Counted from the first letter of the stretch, positions 1 through 10,086 are shown. The stretch: 64,000 nucleotides of DNA from Rhodopseudomonas sp. P2A-2r (GCF_026015985.1 NZ_CP110389.1:4372001-4436000), one strand, 5' to 3'. Made by a program: numbers and translations. Notes: generated from the sequence alone by a model not told the origin.

Positions 1-993
1 CTGGTAGAGCTGGATCATCATGGCGTTGACCATGACGAAATCGCCGACCGTATTGGTGCCATTGCGCACGCCTACGGCGCACATCAGCATGGTCGCAGTC
101 AGACCGCAGGTGAAGATGATGGCCTGCCCAGTGTTGAGGACCGCCAGCGACGTGTAGGTCTTCACCGAGGCGCGCTCGTAGCGTTCCATCGAGCGGTCGT
201 AGCGCTCCGCCTCGCGTTGCTCGGCGCTGAAATACTTGACGGTCTCGTAATTCAGCAGCGAGTCGATCGCCTTGGTATTGGCCTCGGTGTCGGAATCGTT
301 CATCCGGCGGCGGATCTCGATCCGCCATTCGGTGGCGATGTAGGTGTAGTACATGTAGACCACGACGGTGATCAGCGTCACCAGCACGTAGCGCCAGTCG
401 AACTGCCAGAGCAGCACGCCCATCAGCAGCGTGACCTCGACGATGGTCGGCACGAGTTGCAGGATCACCATCCGGACGATGACTTCGATGCCGAGCCGGC
501 CGCGTTCCAGCACCCTTGTCAGGCCGCCGGTCTTGCGTTCCAGATGGAACCGCAGCGACAGTTCATGCATGTGCACGAAGGTCAGGTACGCCAGCTTGCG
601 CACCGCATGCATCGCCACCTTGGCGAAGATGCCGTCGCGCCACTGCGTCAGCACCGCCATCAGCACGCGGATCAGGCCGTAGCTCCCGGTCATGAGCAGC
701 GGCGAGGCGACCAGCCAGAGCGCCCAACTCGACGGCTGGACCGGGGCGGTATCCGCGCCGGTCAGGGCGTCAATGGCCCATTTGAAGGTGAACGGCACGG
801 TCAGCGTCGCCAGCTTGGCGAACACCAGCAGCACCATCGACCACAGCACCCGCATCTTCAGGTCGGCGCGGTCGCCGGGCCAGATATACGGCCACAGGTG
901 CGCAAGCGTTCCGAGCAGCGTTGCACGTTCGGTGGTATTTTCCGGCGCCTGCGCGACCTGGTCGGGCTGGCGGGCGTGGTGGGGATTAGACAT
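1..993 (-). CDS. Atm1/HMT1-type ABC exporter, permease part (3' end outside window)
   Basis: The frame is open from an ATG at 993 to the left edge, giving 331 residues of an inner-membrane half-transporter. Seen: several hydrophobic helices typical of the ABC type-1 exporter fold, and near residue 250 the block NYETVKYF, which is characteristic of the ABCB7/Atm1/HMT1 family that exports glutathione- or persulfide-linked compounds for cytosolic Fe-S maturation and metal handling. The nucleotide-binding domain should follow beyond the left edge. The gene is divergent from the LOG-family gene. The family assignment is firm; the substrate is inferred. Confidence 0.9.
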   Translation of the reverse strand, partial: MSNPHHARQPDQVAQAPENTTERATLLGTLAHLWPYIWPGDRADLKMRVLWSMVLLVFAKLATLTVPFTFKWAIDALTGADTAPVQPSSWALWLVASPLLMTGSYGLIRVLMAVLTQWRDGIFAKVAMHAVRKLAYLTFVHMHELSLRFHLERKTGGLTRVLERGRLGIEVIVRMVILQLVPTIVEVTLLMGVLLWQFDWRYVLVTLITVVVYMYYTYIATEWRIEIRRRMNDSDTEANTKAIDSLLNYETVKYFSAEQREAERYDRSMERYERASVKTYTSLAVLNTGQAIIFTCGLTATMLMCAVGVRNGTNTVGDFVMVNAMMIQLYQ

Positions 994-1205
994 TCACCGC
1001 CCCGCAAGTAGGGAGGGCAGCGAGCGGCCGTGGTCTGGCATTTCTGGGCACTGTCATGATCGCCGACATATAGCGTGCCCGGTCGCCTCCCGCACCCCTT
1101 GGACGGCATGGATTTTCCGGTTTGCCGCACTTTCCAGCACGAAATCGCTCCCGGCCGCGCTTTCCATGTCTTGACGCTGTCATTCCGCAGTGCCACATGG
1201 ATTCC

Positions 1206-1811
1206 ATGAGCATTATCAAAACCGTCTGTGTCTATTGCGGCTCCGGCCCGGGCACCAATCCCAGCTTCGTCGAATCGGCCATCGCGCTCGGCAAGTCGCT
1301 TGCCGAAAATGGCGTCGGCCTGGTGTATGGCGGCGGTTCGATCGGCCTGATGGGCGCGGTGGCCACCTCGGTGCTGGATCACGGCGGCACCGTGACGGGC
1401 ATCATCCCGGACTTCCTGACCAAGCGCGAAAACGCGCTGTCGCGGGCGCAGGAAATGATCGTCACCCACGACATGCACGAGCGCAAGCGACTGATGTTCG
1501 AGCGCTCCGACGCCTTCGTCGCCCTGCCCGGCGGTATCGGCACTCTGGAAGAGCTGGTCGAGCAGCTGACCTGGCAGCAACTAGGCAGGCACAGCAAGCC
1601 AATCCTGCTCGCCAATATCGATAATTTCTGGGAACCGCTGCTCGAATTGCTGGACCACATGCGCAGCACGGCCTTCATCCGACCCACCCTGCCGCTCGAA
1701 GTCCTGAAAGCCGAACGGGTCGAGGACATCCTGCCCCGGCTTCGCGCCGCCGCGGCCAAGGCGTCGGAAGAAGCCAAGGAGCTGGCGCCCGAAGTCGCCA
1801 CCCGGCTTTAG
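1206..1811 (+). CDS. LOG-family (TIGR00730) Rossmann-fold protein
   Basis: About 201 residues. Seen: the N-terminal VCVYCGS strand, GGGSIGLMG near residue 43, and PGGIGTLEE near residue 105, the defining nucleotide-binding and catalytic motif of the LOG family (cytokinin riboside 5'-monophosphate phosphoribohydrolase, formerly called lysine decarboxylase-like). Members cleave N-glycosidic bonds of purine nucleoside monophosphates. The frame is open further upstream, but similarity begins at MSIIK, so the start at 1206 (or ATG 1197) is preferred. Whether it acts on cytokinin precursors or AMP cannot be told from sequence. Confidence 0.9.
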   Translation: MSIIKTVCVYCGSGPGTNPSFVESAIALGKSLAENGVGLVYGGGSIGLMGAVATSVLDHGGTVTGIIPDFLTKRENALSRAQEMIVTHDMHERKRLMFERSDAFVALPGGIGTLEELVEQLTWQQLGRHSKPILLANIDNFWEPLLELLDHMRSTAFIRPTLPLEVLKAERVEDILPRLRAAAAKASEEAKELAPEVATRL

Positions 1812-1824
1812 CTCTCAGCCAACG

Positions 1825-2202
1825 TCATTCGTTCGGAAACGTCACCGCCTCGATGCGGTTGCCGTCGGGGTCTGCCACGAAGGTCGCATAATAGCGCACC
1901 CGGTCATGCGGTCGCAGCGACGGCGCGCTTTCCGAGGTGCCGCCTGCTGCCACCGCCGCGGCATGAAACGCATCGATCTCCGCCGTTGTCCTGGCCCGCA
2001 GGCACAAGTGTACGCCATTGTCCGGCGATAGCGGCTTCAATCCGGCGCGCAGATTGATCCACACTTCCGGATAGGCCTTGCCGAACCCGACCATCCCCGG
2101 CCGCGTCACCAGCCTGGTCATGCCGAGCGCGGCGAAGACCTGCTCATAGAACGGCATCGACCGCTCGAGATTGCTGACTGCGAGCGAGACGTGGTCGATC
2201 AT
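1825..2202 (-). CDS. VOC-family (glyoxalase-like) protein
   Basis: 125 residues with a single vicinal-oxygen-chelate domain: N-terminal IDHVSLAVSNLERS, and a C-terminal DPDGNRIEAVTF strand supplying the usual metal-ligand glutamate. Such proteins are metal-dependent isomerases, dioxygenases or drug-binding proteins; the substrate is not predictable. The ATG lies 11 bases after the cimA stop, so it is probably the last gene of the cysS-cimA operon. It is convergent with the LOG gene. Confidence 0.85.
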   Translation of the reverse strand: MIDHVSLAVSNLERSMPFYEQVFAALGMTRLVTRPGMVGFGKAYPEVWINLRAGLKPLSPDNGVHLCLRARTTAEIDAFHAAAVAAGGTSESAPSLRPHDRVRYYATFVADPDGNRIEAVTFPNE

Positions 2203-2213
2203 GGCTGAAATCC

Positions 2214-3811
2214 TCAGGCTGGCGCGTTCGACTTCACGAGCTTGTAGACCACGGAATCCATCAGCGCCTGGAACGAGGCATCGATGATATTGGGCGACAC
2301 GCCGACAGTGGTCCAGCGCTCGCCCAGCTCGTCCTCGCTCTCGATCAGCACCCGGGTCACCGCCTCCGTACCGCCATTGAGGATCCGCACGCGGTAGTCG
2401 ATCAGCTTCAGCCCATCGATGTACTTCTGATACTTGCCGAGATCTTTCCGCAGTGCGACGTCGAGCGCATTGACGGGGCCGTTGCCCTCCGCCGCCGAGA
2501 TCAGTATCTCGCCGGCAACCTCGACCTTGACCACCGCCATGGCCACCGTGACGCGCTGGCCATTGGAATTGTAGCGTTGCTCGGTGTTGACGTCGAACTG
2601 TTCGACGCGAAAATACTCCGGCACCTTGCCGAGCGTGCGCCGCGCCAGCAGATCGAACGAGGCATTTGCCGACTCATAGGCATAGCCCGCCGCCTCGCGC
2701 TCCTTCATCTCCTCGACGAGCCGCGCCAGTTTCGGATCGGCCTTGCTGAACGGAATCCCGGCCCGCTCCAGTTCGGCGATCACGTTGGAGCGCCCGGCCT
2801 GGTCGGACACCAGCACCTTGCGGTGATTGCCCACCGCCTCCGGCGCCACATGTTCGTAGGTGTGCGGATCCTTCATCACGGCGGAGGCGTGAATACCGGT
2901 CTTGGTGACGAAGGCGCTTTCGCCGACATAGGGCGCATGGCGGTTCGGCGCGCGGTTGAGCATGTCGTCCAGCGTGCGCGACACCCGCATCAGCGTCGCC
3001 ATCTTCTCCGCCGATACGCCGATCTCGAAAGCATCAGCGAACTCCGGCTTCAGCCGCAGGGTCGGGATCAGCGAACACAGGTTGGCGTTGCCGCAACGTT
3101 CGCCGAGCCCGTTCAGCGTGCCCTGGATCTGACGCGCACCGGCGCGCACGGCGGCCAGCGAATTGGCGACCGCCTGTTCGGTATCGTTATGGGCGTGGAT
3201 GCCGACATGGCTGCCGGGGATGATCTTCACCACTTCGCCGACGATCTCGGATATTTCGTGCGGCATGGCGCCGCCATTGGTGTCGCACAGCACCACCCAG
3301 CGCGCGCCCGCGTCATATGCTGCCTTGGCGCAGGCCAGCGCGAACGACGCATCCTCCTTGTAGCCATCGAAGAAATGCTCGCAGTCGAGCAGCACTTCGC
3401 GGCCCGCCGCTTTCGCGGCGCTGACGCTGTCGCGGATCGAGGCGAGGTTTTCCTCGTTGGTGGTCTCCAGCGCCACGCGCACCTGATAGGCGGATGCCTT
3501 GGCGACAAAGCAGATCGCGTCGGCCTTGGCTTCCAGCAGCAGGGCCAGGCCGGGATCGTTCGACGCCGAACGACCGGGTCGCCGCGTCATGCCGAAGGCA
3601 GTGAACGTGGCGTTCGTCAGGGGGATTTGGTGGCGAAGAATTCGGTATCGGTGGGATTGGCGCCGGGATAGCCGCCTTCGACATAGTCGATGCCGAGCTC
3701 GTCCAGCATGTCGGCGATCAGCCGCTTGTCGTGCAGCGAGAAATCGACGCCATTGGTCTGCGCACCGTCGCGCAGCGTGGTGTCGAACAGATAGAGGCGT
3801 TCGCGGCTCAC
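2214..3811 (-). CDS. cimA: (R)-citramalate synthase CimA, apparent frameshift
   Basis: CimA condenses pyruvate with acetyl-CoA to citramalate, the threonine-independent route to 2-oxobutyrate and isoleucine. Seen: N-terminal [11 protein letters not shown] (HMGL-like TIM barrel), [13 protein letters not shown] with metal-binding histidines, [11 protein letters not shown], and a C-terminal LeuA-like regulatory dimer domain. Repaired length is about 532 residues, usual for the family. As written, the first 64 codons end at a TGA at 3617-3619 and the rest is in another frame. Adding one base to the G5 run at 3620-3624 joins them as [14 protein letters not shown]. The start is GTG and overlaps the GNAT stop by 4 bases (GTGA). 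Confidence 0.9.
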
Positions 3812-4320
3812 GTCGCCGCTCCCGACGCTCCGGCTCCGGCCAGCGTCTTGGTCATGGCGGTGTTAGCGAGCCATTCATCGCCCATGGTGATCGTGCTGCG
3901 GCGGGTCGCGACATAGCCGCGCTTGAGGAAGAACTCCTGCGCATTGTCGCTGGCATCGACGGTCAGACTCTTGGCGCCGCGGGCGCCGGCGAGTTTTTCC
4001 AGCGCGTCGCACAGCATGGCGCCCACGCCGCGCAGCACGGCGCTGGGGTGGACATAGAGCAGATCGATGTGATCGGCGCCCTTCAGCGAAGCAAAGCCAA
4101 CCGGCGAGTTCTGCAGCGTTGCGATCAACGTCAGCTGTGAGCCCAGCCGCTTGCCGAATGCGGCTTCGTCGTCGACGGCGCTGGCCCAGGCGGCCTGCTG
4201 CGTCTCGCTGTAATCGTCGCCCGTCAACTCGCCGATGCTGGCCACGAAGATCGCAGCCAGGATCGGCGTATCCGCCGGCAGGAACGGCCGCAGCCCCGGT
4301 TGTGGCATTGCCTGTCCCAT
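3808..4320 (-). CDS. GNAT-family N-acetyltransferase
   Basis: About 170 residues from ATG 4320; a longer in-frame extension has no family similarity. Seen: central strand [18 protein letters not shown] resembling GNAT motif A, although the R/Q-x-x-G-x-G/A acetyl-CoA loop is only partly canonical, and a C-terminal [11 protein letters not shown] (motif B). It would acetylate an amine using acetyl-CoA; the substrate is unknown. It sits between the 37-residue membrane protein (5-base gap) and cimA (4-base overlap), so translation is probably coupled. Confidence 0.85.
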   Translation of the reverse strand: MGQAMPQPGLRPFLPADTPILAAIFVASIGELTGDDYSETQQAAWASAVDDEAAFGKRLGSQLTLIATLQNSPVGFASLKGADHIDLLYVHPSAVLRGVGAMLCDALEKLAGARGAKSLTVDASDNAQEFFLKRGYVATRRSTITMGDEWLANTAMTKTLAGAGASGAAT

Positions 4321-4325
4321 CCCGC

Positions 4326-4439
4326 TCACCAGTATCCCACGAGCTTGAGCGCCAGCGCGACAGCGCCGGCGATCAGCAGCCATTTGATCGCGATGTAGTA
4401 ACGCCAGTGGCGGGGAAACGGCGTGTCCGGCTTGCTCAT
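4326..4439 (-). CDS. 37-residue single-pass membrane protein
   Basis: Short frame [20 protein letters not shown]... with one predicted membrane helix (about residues 16-35, rich in L, I, A and V) and a short basic, aromatic N-terminus. The ATG overlaps the cysS TGA as ATGA, and the stop lies 5 bases before the GNAT start, which strongly supports translation as part of the operon. Function unknown; no enzymatic motif fits in this length. Confidence 0.7.
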   Translation of the reverse strand: MSKPDTPFPRHWRYYIAIKWLLIAGAVALALKLVGYW

Positions 4440-5829
4440 CGCGCGATCTCCCAGGTGGTGCCGTCCTTGGAATCCTTGATGGTCACGCCCATCGCCGCCA
4501 GTTCGTCACGGATGCGGTCGGATTCCTTGAAATCTTTTCGCGCGCGCGCAGCGGTACGGTCTGCGATCAGCGCGTCGATCCGCGCCGCGTCGATGCCGCT
4601 GGATTGCTGCTTACGCGCGCTCCAGTCCGCCGCGCTCTCGTTGAGAAAACCGAGCATGCGCAGCGATGCCGCGAACTTGCCACGCGCCTTGTCGTCGCCG
4701 GCCGCCGCCAGGTTGCGCAGGCCATGCAGCGCCGCGATGGTCTGCGGCGTATTCAGGTCGTCGGACAGCGCTTCCATCACCTTGGTCGACGGGTGGCCGC
4801 CCCTGTCGTCGGCCGCGACCCAGTACCAATCGTCGAGGGTCTTGGCGCTCTCCTCCATGCCCTTCAGCGTCCAGTCCATCGGCGAACGATAGTGCGTCTT
4901 CAGCATGTTGAGGCGAACTACCTCGCCGGGCCAGTCGTTGAGCAACTCCCGGATGGTGACGAAATTGCCGGTCGACTTCGACATCTTCTCGCCTTCGACC
5001 TGCAGGAAGCCGTTGTGCATCCAGTAGTTCGCCATCGCCTGCGTGCCGTGGGCGCAACGCGACTGGGCAATCTCGTTCTCGTGGTGCGGGAAGATCAGAT
5101 CGAGCCCGCCGCCATGGATATCGAAGACGTCGCCGAGATAGGCCGCTGACATGGCCGAGCATTCGATGTGCCAGCCGGGACGGCCCTGCCCCACGGGCTC
5201 TCCCAGCCAGGCTCGTCGGCCGATGACTGCTTCCACAGCACGAAATCCGTGGGATGCTTCTTGTGGGCGTCCACCGCGATGCGCGCGCCGGCCTGCTGCT
5301 CGTCGAGCTTGCGGCCCGACAGCCGCCCGTAGTCGGGCATCGATTGGGTATCGAACAGCACTTCGCCGCCGGCCTCGTAGGCATGGCCGCGCGCGATCAA
5401 CTCCTTGATCAGCGTCACCATGTCGGTCTTGCCATCGGCGCGCGGCAGCACGAAGTCGGTGGCGCGCGGCTCGAAGGTCGGCCGCAATGCGCCGAGCGCA
5501 TCGACGTCGGCGTGAAACTGCACAAGGGTTTTCTCGGTGACCTTGCGGATCGCCTCGTTCAGCGGCAGCCCGGGAAAGTCCCGGGTCGCGCGATCGTTGA
5601 TCTTGTCATCGACGTCGGTGATGTTGCGGACATAGGTGACCTGGTCCGGGCCATAGATGTAACGCAGCATCCGGAACAGCAGGTCGAACACGATAACGGG
5701 GCGCGCATTGCCGATGTGGGCGAAGTCATAGACCGTCGGCCCGCAGACATACATTCTGACGTTGTCAGCATCGATCGGCGCGAAGACGCGCTTCTCTCCA
5801 GACAAGGTATCATAAAGTCGCAAATCCAT
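4436..5829 (-). CDS. cysS: Cysteinyl-tRNA synthetase, apparent frameshift
   Basis: Class I aminoacyl-tRNA synthetase charging tRNA-Cys. Seen: [17 protein letters not shown] (zinc cysteine plus HIGH-type motif) near residue 28, then after the break [18 protein letters not shown] with zinc ligands, and KMSKSTGNF (KMSKS loop). Repaired length is about 464 residues, normal. The frame breaks between WESPWG and RPGWHIECS. One extra base in the short C runs at 5184-5192 of the plus strand restores it. As an essential, usually single-copy gene it is unlikely to be truly broken. It is the first gene of the operon with the small membrane protein, GNAT, cimA and VOC genes. Confidence 0.92.
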
Positions 5830-6116
5830 GGAATTCCCGTCCCTTGAGGCCGGGCGTCCAATGATCTCGTGTGAGAAAAGACGGCCTCAGCCAGCGAATC
5901 GCTAGCTCGTAATCTCGCGGCAAATGCCACAAATGGCGAGAGAACCGTTCATGCCGGCACCATGCGGCAGCCGGGGCCCGGCCGTCAATACCTGACAACC
6001 GCACAGCCGCGGGCAGATTTTGGCCACGATTGGGACCTACGCCCCGCCATGGTTAATGATTTTTAACCTTTTTCGTCTATCCGGTGAGGGTTATTCTCTC
6101 ATTCATTTGGTGTGTC

Positions 6117-6425
6117 ATGAACTCGATTTCCGCATTTTTAACGGCCACTTTCGTTTTGACCGCGTCCGCAGCCTTTGCCGATTCCCGTGTCTTCATCATC
6201 GCCAACCAGGCGGACGGCTACGGTATCGACCAGTGCCTGGCCAATGGTGAGAAATGCGGTGCGTCTGCCGCGCGATCCTATTGCCAGTCGCGCGAATTCG
6301 CCCAGGCCACGGCATTCCGCAGGGTCGATCCCGATGAGGTGACCGGATCGATTCCGCAGCCCATCGGCGGCAATTGCGGCCGCGGCGGATGCAACGAGTA
6401 CGTCGCGATTACCTGCCAGCGCTGA
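6117..6425 (+). CDS. Small secreted cysteine-containing protein
   Basis: About 102 residues from ATG 6117. A clean signal peptide (hydrophobic ISAFLTATFVLTAS, probable cleavage after AFA near residue 21) precedes a mature part with six cysteines, suggesting disulfides in the periplasm. The motif RVDPDEVTGSIP and a C-terminal YVAITCQR look conserved, as in hypothetical proteins of the Bradyrhizobium group. No enzymatic motif seen. The 287-base gap to the divergent cysS holds nothing recognisable apart from an AT-rich stretch around 6054-6072 that could contain the promoter. Confidence 0.7.
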   Translation: MNSISAFLTATFVLTASAAFADSRVFIIANQADGYGIDQCLANGEKCGASAARSYCQSREFAQATAFRRVDPDEVTGSIPQPIGGNCGRGGCNEYVAITCQR

Positions 6426-6619
6426 GCATCAACCATGTGGCGGTGGACGAGCCTGTCCCCGCCACAGTGAAGCCCCGGAAACGACGTGACGCTGCCGCGA
6501 GAAGCGGCTATGTGGGAGCCGCGTCGCTGCGGTTTTGTTGCGTTTATCCGCTGCCGGGTGTGGGTTGTGTGAAGCTTTCTCCGCGCCGCATTGTCTCTGA
6601 CTCGTTGCATTGGCCGGAC

Positions 6620-7780
6620 ATGTCTGACACCTTTAACCTCTCCCTTTCCCGCTGGATTTTCGCTGCCACCGTGCTGATCGGCGGGGCGACGTTGAACGTT
6701 GCGGCGACCGCGCAGGGGCTGCCCCCACCGGGACCGCCGCCGCAGGCCGCCGCGCCCGGCGCCAATCCGATGTGCCAGCGGCTTGAGGGCCAGTTGGCCA
6801 CCATCGACCGCGGCGGCGGCGATCCCGCCAAGGCCGACCAGATCCGCCGTTACGAGGATGCCGCCTCCAAGCAGCAGAACGAACTAGACCGCGTGACCGC
6901 ACAGGCCAAGCGCATGGGCTGCGACAGCTCCGGCTTCTTCTCGCTGTTCAACGGCCAGTCGGCGCAGTGCGGGCCGGTCAACAACCAGATTCAGCAGATG
7001 CGCGGAAATCTGGATCAGATCACCGGCAATCTCGAGCGGCTGCGCGTCGGCACCCCCGGCAGTTCCGACCGCGACAGCCAGCGCCGTTCGGTGCTGCTGG
7101 CGTTGGCGCAGAACAATTGCGGTCCTCAATACGCCGCGGCCGCGCGCGCGCCGCAGCCGAACTCCGGTCCGGGCAACTTCCTCAACAACCTGTTCGGCAA
7201 CAACGAGCCCAGTCCCGACGCTGCGCCGCTGGGACCCGTTGCCGGCGCGCCGTCCGGCACCTATCGCACCGTCTGCGTGCGCACCTGCGACGGCTTCTAT
7301 TTCCCGATTTCCTTCGCCACCGTACAGAGCCGCTTCGCAGACGACGAGAAGACCTGCAAGGCGCTGTGCCCCGCCTCCGACGCCAACCTGTTCAGCTATC
7401 GCAATCCCGGCGAGGATATGAACGCGGCGGTATCGATCACCGGCCAGCCCTACACGTCGTCGCCGAACGCCTTCAAATATCGCACCGAATTCAATCCGTC
7501 CTGCGCCTGCAAGGCGGCCGGGCAGACCTGGTCGGATGCGCTGAAAGCTATCGACGACAAATCCGCGGCGGAAAACGGCGACATTATCGTCACCGAAGAG
7601 CGCGCCAAGAAAATGTCGCAGCCGCCGGCCAAAGGCACGCCGGCCTCACTGAAGAAGGGCGCCGCCCCTGCCCCGGTCGCTGCGCCCGCTGAGACCCCAG
7701 CAGCAGCGCCTGCGACGCCCGCCGATCCCAACAAGCCGATCCGTTCGGTGGGACCGACATTCATTCCGACAACGCGATAA
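6620..7780 (+). CDS. DUF2865 domain-containing secreted protein
   Basis: 386 residues from ATG 6620. A signal-anchor-like N-terminus leads into a proline-rich stretch, a region with coiled-coil character (residues about 50-130), then the DUF2865 core: RTVCVRTCDGFYFPIS near residue 215, NPGEDM, and YRTEFNPSCAC. The tail is low-complexity Ala/Pro. DUF2865 proteins are common in Bradyrhizobiaceae and have no established function; paired cysteines suggest a periplasmic, disulfide-bonded protein. Upstream in-frame sequence back to 6374 lacks similarity and is not part of the gene. Confidence 0.85.
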   Translation: MSDTFNLSLSRWIFAATVLIGGATLNVAATAQGLPPPGPPPQAAAPGANPMCQRLEGQLATIDRGGGDPAKADQIRRYEDAASKQQNELDRVTAQAKRMGCDSSGFFSLFNGQSAQCGPVNNQIQQMRGNLDQITGNLERLRVGTPGSSDRDSQRRSVLLALAQNNCGPQYAAAARAPQPNSGPGNFLNNLFGNNEPSPDAAPLGPVAGAPSGTYRTVCVRTCDGFYFPISFATVQSRFADDEKTCKALCPASDANLFSYRNPGEDMNAAVSITGQPYTSSPNAFKYRTEFNPSCACKAAGQTWSDALKAIDDKSAAENGDIIVTEERAKKMSQPPAKGTPASLKKGAAPAPVAAPAETPAAAPATPADPNKPIRSVGPTFIPTTR

Positions 7781-7804
7781 GTTTTCCCGCGTGCGGCTTG
7801 TCGT

Positions 7805-7912
7805 CCCCGCGCATGCGGGGACCCAGTAAACACGACTTTCGCGGCTTCATCACAAAATACGGCGTTTACTGGGTCGCACGGCCGGCGCGCAATTGCGCGC
7901 CGGCCGTGCGAC
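7805..7912. repeat. Nested intergenic palindrome (REP-like element)
   Basis: Three nested inverted repeats lie between two convergent genes: CCCCGC/GCGGGG at 7805-7820; ACCCAGTAAAC at 7821-7831 paired with its complement at 7864-7874; and a perfect 40-base palindrome at 7873-7912 (20-base arms, no loop). The layout resembles dispersed intergenic palindromes of Bradyrhizobium and Rhodopseudomonas. It could also act as a bidirectional terminator for the DUF2865 and nadE genes. Confidence 0.75.
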
Positions 7913-7933
7913 GACAGCGGAGTGTGAGGCGCC

Positions 7934-9687
7934 TTACCCCTCGAACGCTTCCGCAGATCCCTTGCTCGCCCGTGATACCAACGAGTCGTCGGGCTTCGCG
8001 GGCGGCGTCGCCAGATCCCGGAATTTGTTCGTGATCGGATAGCGCCGGTCACGGCCGAAATTCCTCCGCGTCACCTTCACGCCGGGCGCTGCCTGGCGAC
8101 GCTTGTATTCGGCGATGTTGAGCAGTCGGTCGATGCGCAGCACCACATCGCGGTCGAAACCGGCGGCGATGATGTCTGCCAGCGGCTCCTCGTGCTCGAC
8201 CAACCGCTCGAGGATGCCGTCCAACACGTCATAGGGCGGCAGCGAATCCTGATCGGTCTGGTTCTCGCGCAATTCCGCGGTCGGCGGCCGGGTGATGATG
8301 TTCACCGGAATGACCTCGCCGGTGGGACCCAGCGCGGCTTCGGGCTTCCAGCGATTGCGCAGGCTGCACAGCCGGAACACCTCGGTCTTGTAGATGTCCT
8401 TGATCGGATTGAAGCCGCCATTCATGTCGCCATAGAGCGTGGCATAGCCCACCGACATTTCCGACTTGTTGCCGGTGGTCACAACCATGGCGCCGGTCTT
8501 GTTGGAAATCGCCATCAACAGCGTGCCGCGGGTACGGGCTTGCAGATTCTCTTCGGTGATGTCGCGCGGCAGACCGGCAAAGGTGCCGGACAGGATGCTT
8601 TCGAAGCCGTTGACCGCCTCTGCGATCGGCAGCACCTCGTAGCGAATGCCGAGCCGCTCGGCCAGTTGCGCGGCGTCGTCGAGCGAGACCTGCGCCGTGA
8701 AACGGAACGGGAGCATGACCCCCGCACCCGCTCCGCGCCGAGCGCGTCGACAGCGAGCGCCGCGCATAGCGCAGAATCGATGCCGCCCGAGACGCCCATC
8801 AGCACGCCCGGAAAACCGTTCTTCTGCACATAGTCGCGCAGGCCCAGCACGCAGGCGGCGTAGTCGCCCTCGTCCCCCTCGGGGACCGGCGCGAAAGGCC
8901 CCGCGCAGCGCCAGCCTTCTGCGGATCGCGTGAACTGCAGCGTGGTGATGTTGTCGGCAAAGGACGGCAGCTGTGCGGCCAGCGAGCAGTCGGCATTCAG
9001 CACGAAGGATGCGCCGTCGAACACCAACTCGTCCTGGCCGCCGACCTGGTTGAGATAGACCAGCGGCAGCCCGCTCTCGGTGACCCGCGCCACCGCCATC
9101 GACAGCCGGATATCGGTCTTGCCGCGCGCATAGGGCGAGCCGTTCGGAACGACAATGATTTCCGCCCCAGTCTCGGCGAGACACTCGACCACGTTCTCGT
9201 AGTCGGTGGACTCCTCCATCCAGGTATCTTCGCAGATCGGCACGCCGACCCGGATGCCGCGAACGGTCATCGGCCCCGCCGCCGGACCGCGGGAAAACAC
9301 GCGTTTCTCGTCGAACACGCCGTAGTTGGGCAGGTTGGACTTGAACCGCAACGTGACGATGCGGCCGCCATCCAGCAAGGCGACGGCGTTGTAGAGCTTG
9401 CCGTCCTCGACCCAGGGTGAACCGATCAGCACGGCCGGGCCGCCATCGGCGGTCTCGCGCGCCAACTCCTCAATGGCGGCGCGGCAGGCCGCCTGGAACG
9501 ACGGCTTCAGCACCAGATCCTCCGGCGGGTAGCCGGCGATGAACAATTCGGAGAACACCACCAGAGCGGCGCCATCGGCGTTAGCGCGGGCGCGGGCCTT
9601 GCGCGCCAAAGCGGCATTGCCGGTGATGTCGCCGACCGTCGGATTGAGCTGGGCCAGCGTGATGATGAAGGAGGCGGAATTTGTCAT
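7934..9687 (-). CDS. nadE: Glutamine-dependent NAD+ synthase, apparent frameshift
   Basis: Two-domain enzyme making NAD+ from deamido-NAD+ with glutamine as nitrogen source. Seen: N-terminal nitrilase-type glutaminase (catalytic Glu in FSELFIAGYPPEDL, Lys in RFKSNLPNYG, Cys in PICEDTW), then the synthetase domain with the PP-loop MGVSGGIDSAL, and later NKSEMSVGYATLYGD. Repaired length is about 584 residues. After GAERVRG the frame shifts; one added base in the C5 run at 8719-8723 restores RGVMLPFRFT. The start at 9687 (MTNSASF) is chosen because nitrilase similarity begins there. Confidence 0.92.
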
Positions 9688-9731
9688 GGCCATATGGTGC
9701 CCGACGGGCGCCCCTTGCACAATTGCCGACG

Positions 9732-10085
9732 CTAGAAGATGCCTATGCGTTCGCCGAGCGCGAACAGCCAGGTCAGGCCGGCGATCACCAGCGCGACGCC
9801 AACCGCCGCCGAGCCCATGTCCTTGACCCGGCCGATCGCCGGATCATGGTCGGTGGTGAGGCGGTCGGCCAGCTTCTCGATGGCGGTATTGAGCAGCTCC
9901 ACGGTCAGCAGCAGCAGCACCACCGCGACCAGTTCGAGGCGGCGGGCGGCGGTCGTGCCGATCAGCAGGGACAGCGGTACCGCAAGGAGCAGCGCGAACA
10001 GCTCCTCGCGAATCGCCTGCTCGGAACGGGTGGCGAACGTCAGCCCGTTCCAGGTGTTGATCAGCGCCCGCCAGAGTCGGGTCAA
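9732..10085 (-). CDS. dgkA: Diacylglycerol kinase DgkA
   Basis: 117-residue integral membrane enzyme phosphorylating diacylglycerol to phosphatidic acid for lipid recycling. Seen: three hydrophobic helices, EEL in the N-terminal amphipathic part, VELLNTAIEKLADR (catalytic and metal-binding segment), and KDMGSAAV. Length is usual for the prokaryotic DAGK family. The likely start is TTG at 10085, one base after the DAHP synthase stop, which suggests translational coupling. Confidence 0.92.
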   Translation of the reverse strand: MTRLWRALINTWNGLTFATRSEQAIREELFALLLAVPLSLLIGTTAARRLELVAVVLLLLTVELLNTAIEKLADRLTTDHDPAIGRVKDMGSAAVGVALVIAGLTWLFALGERIGIF

Positions 10086-10086
10086 A

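Noticed and set aside
3617..3624. Programmed frameshifting as an explanation for the cimA break
   Set aside because: The site has a short C5 run on the coding strand but no downstream pseudoknot or known recoding use in CimA, and similar breaks occur in seven unrelated genes in the window.
2577..3671. 364-codon plus-strand frame over cimA
   Set aside because: Antisense shadow of the CimA coding region; no recognisable motif.
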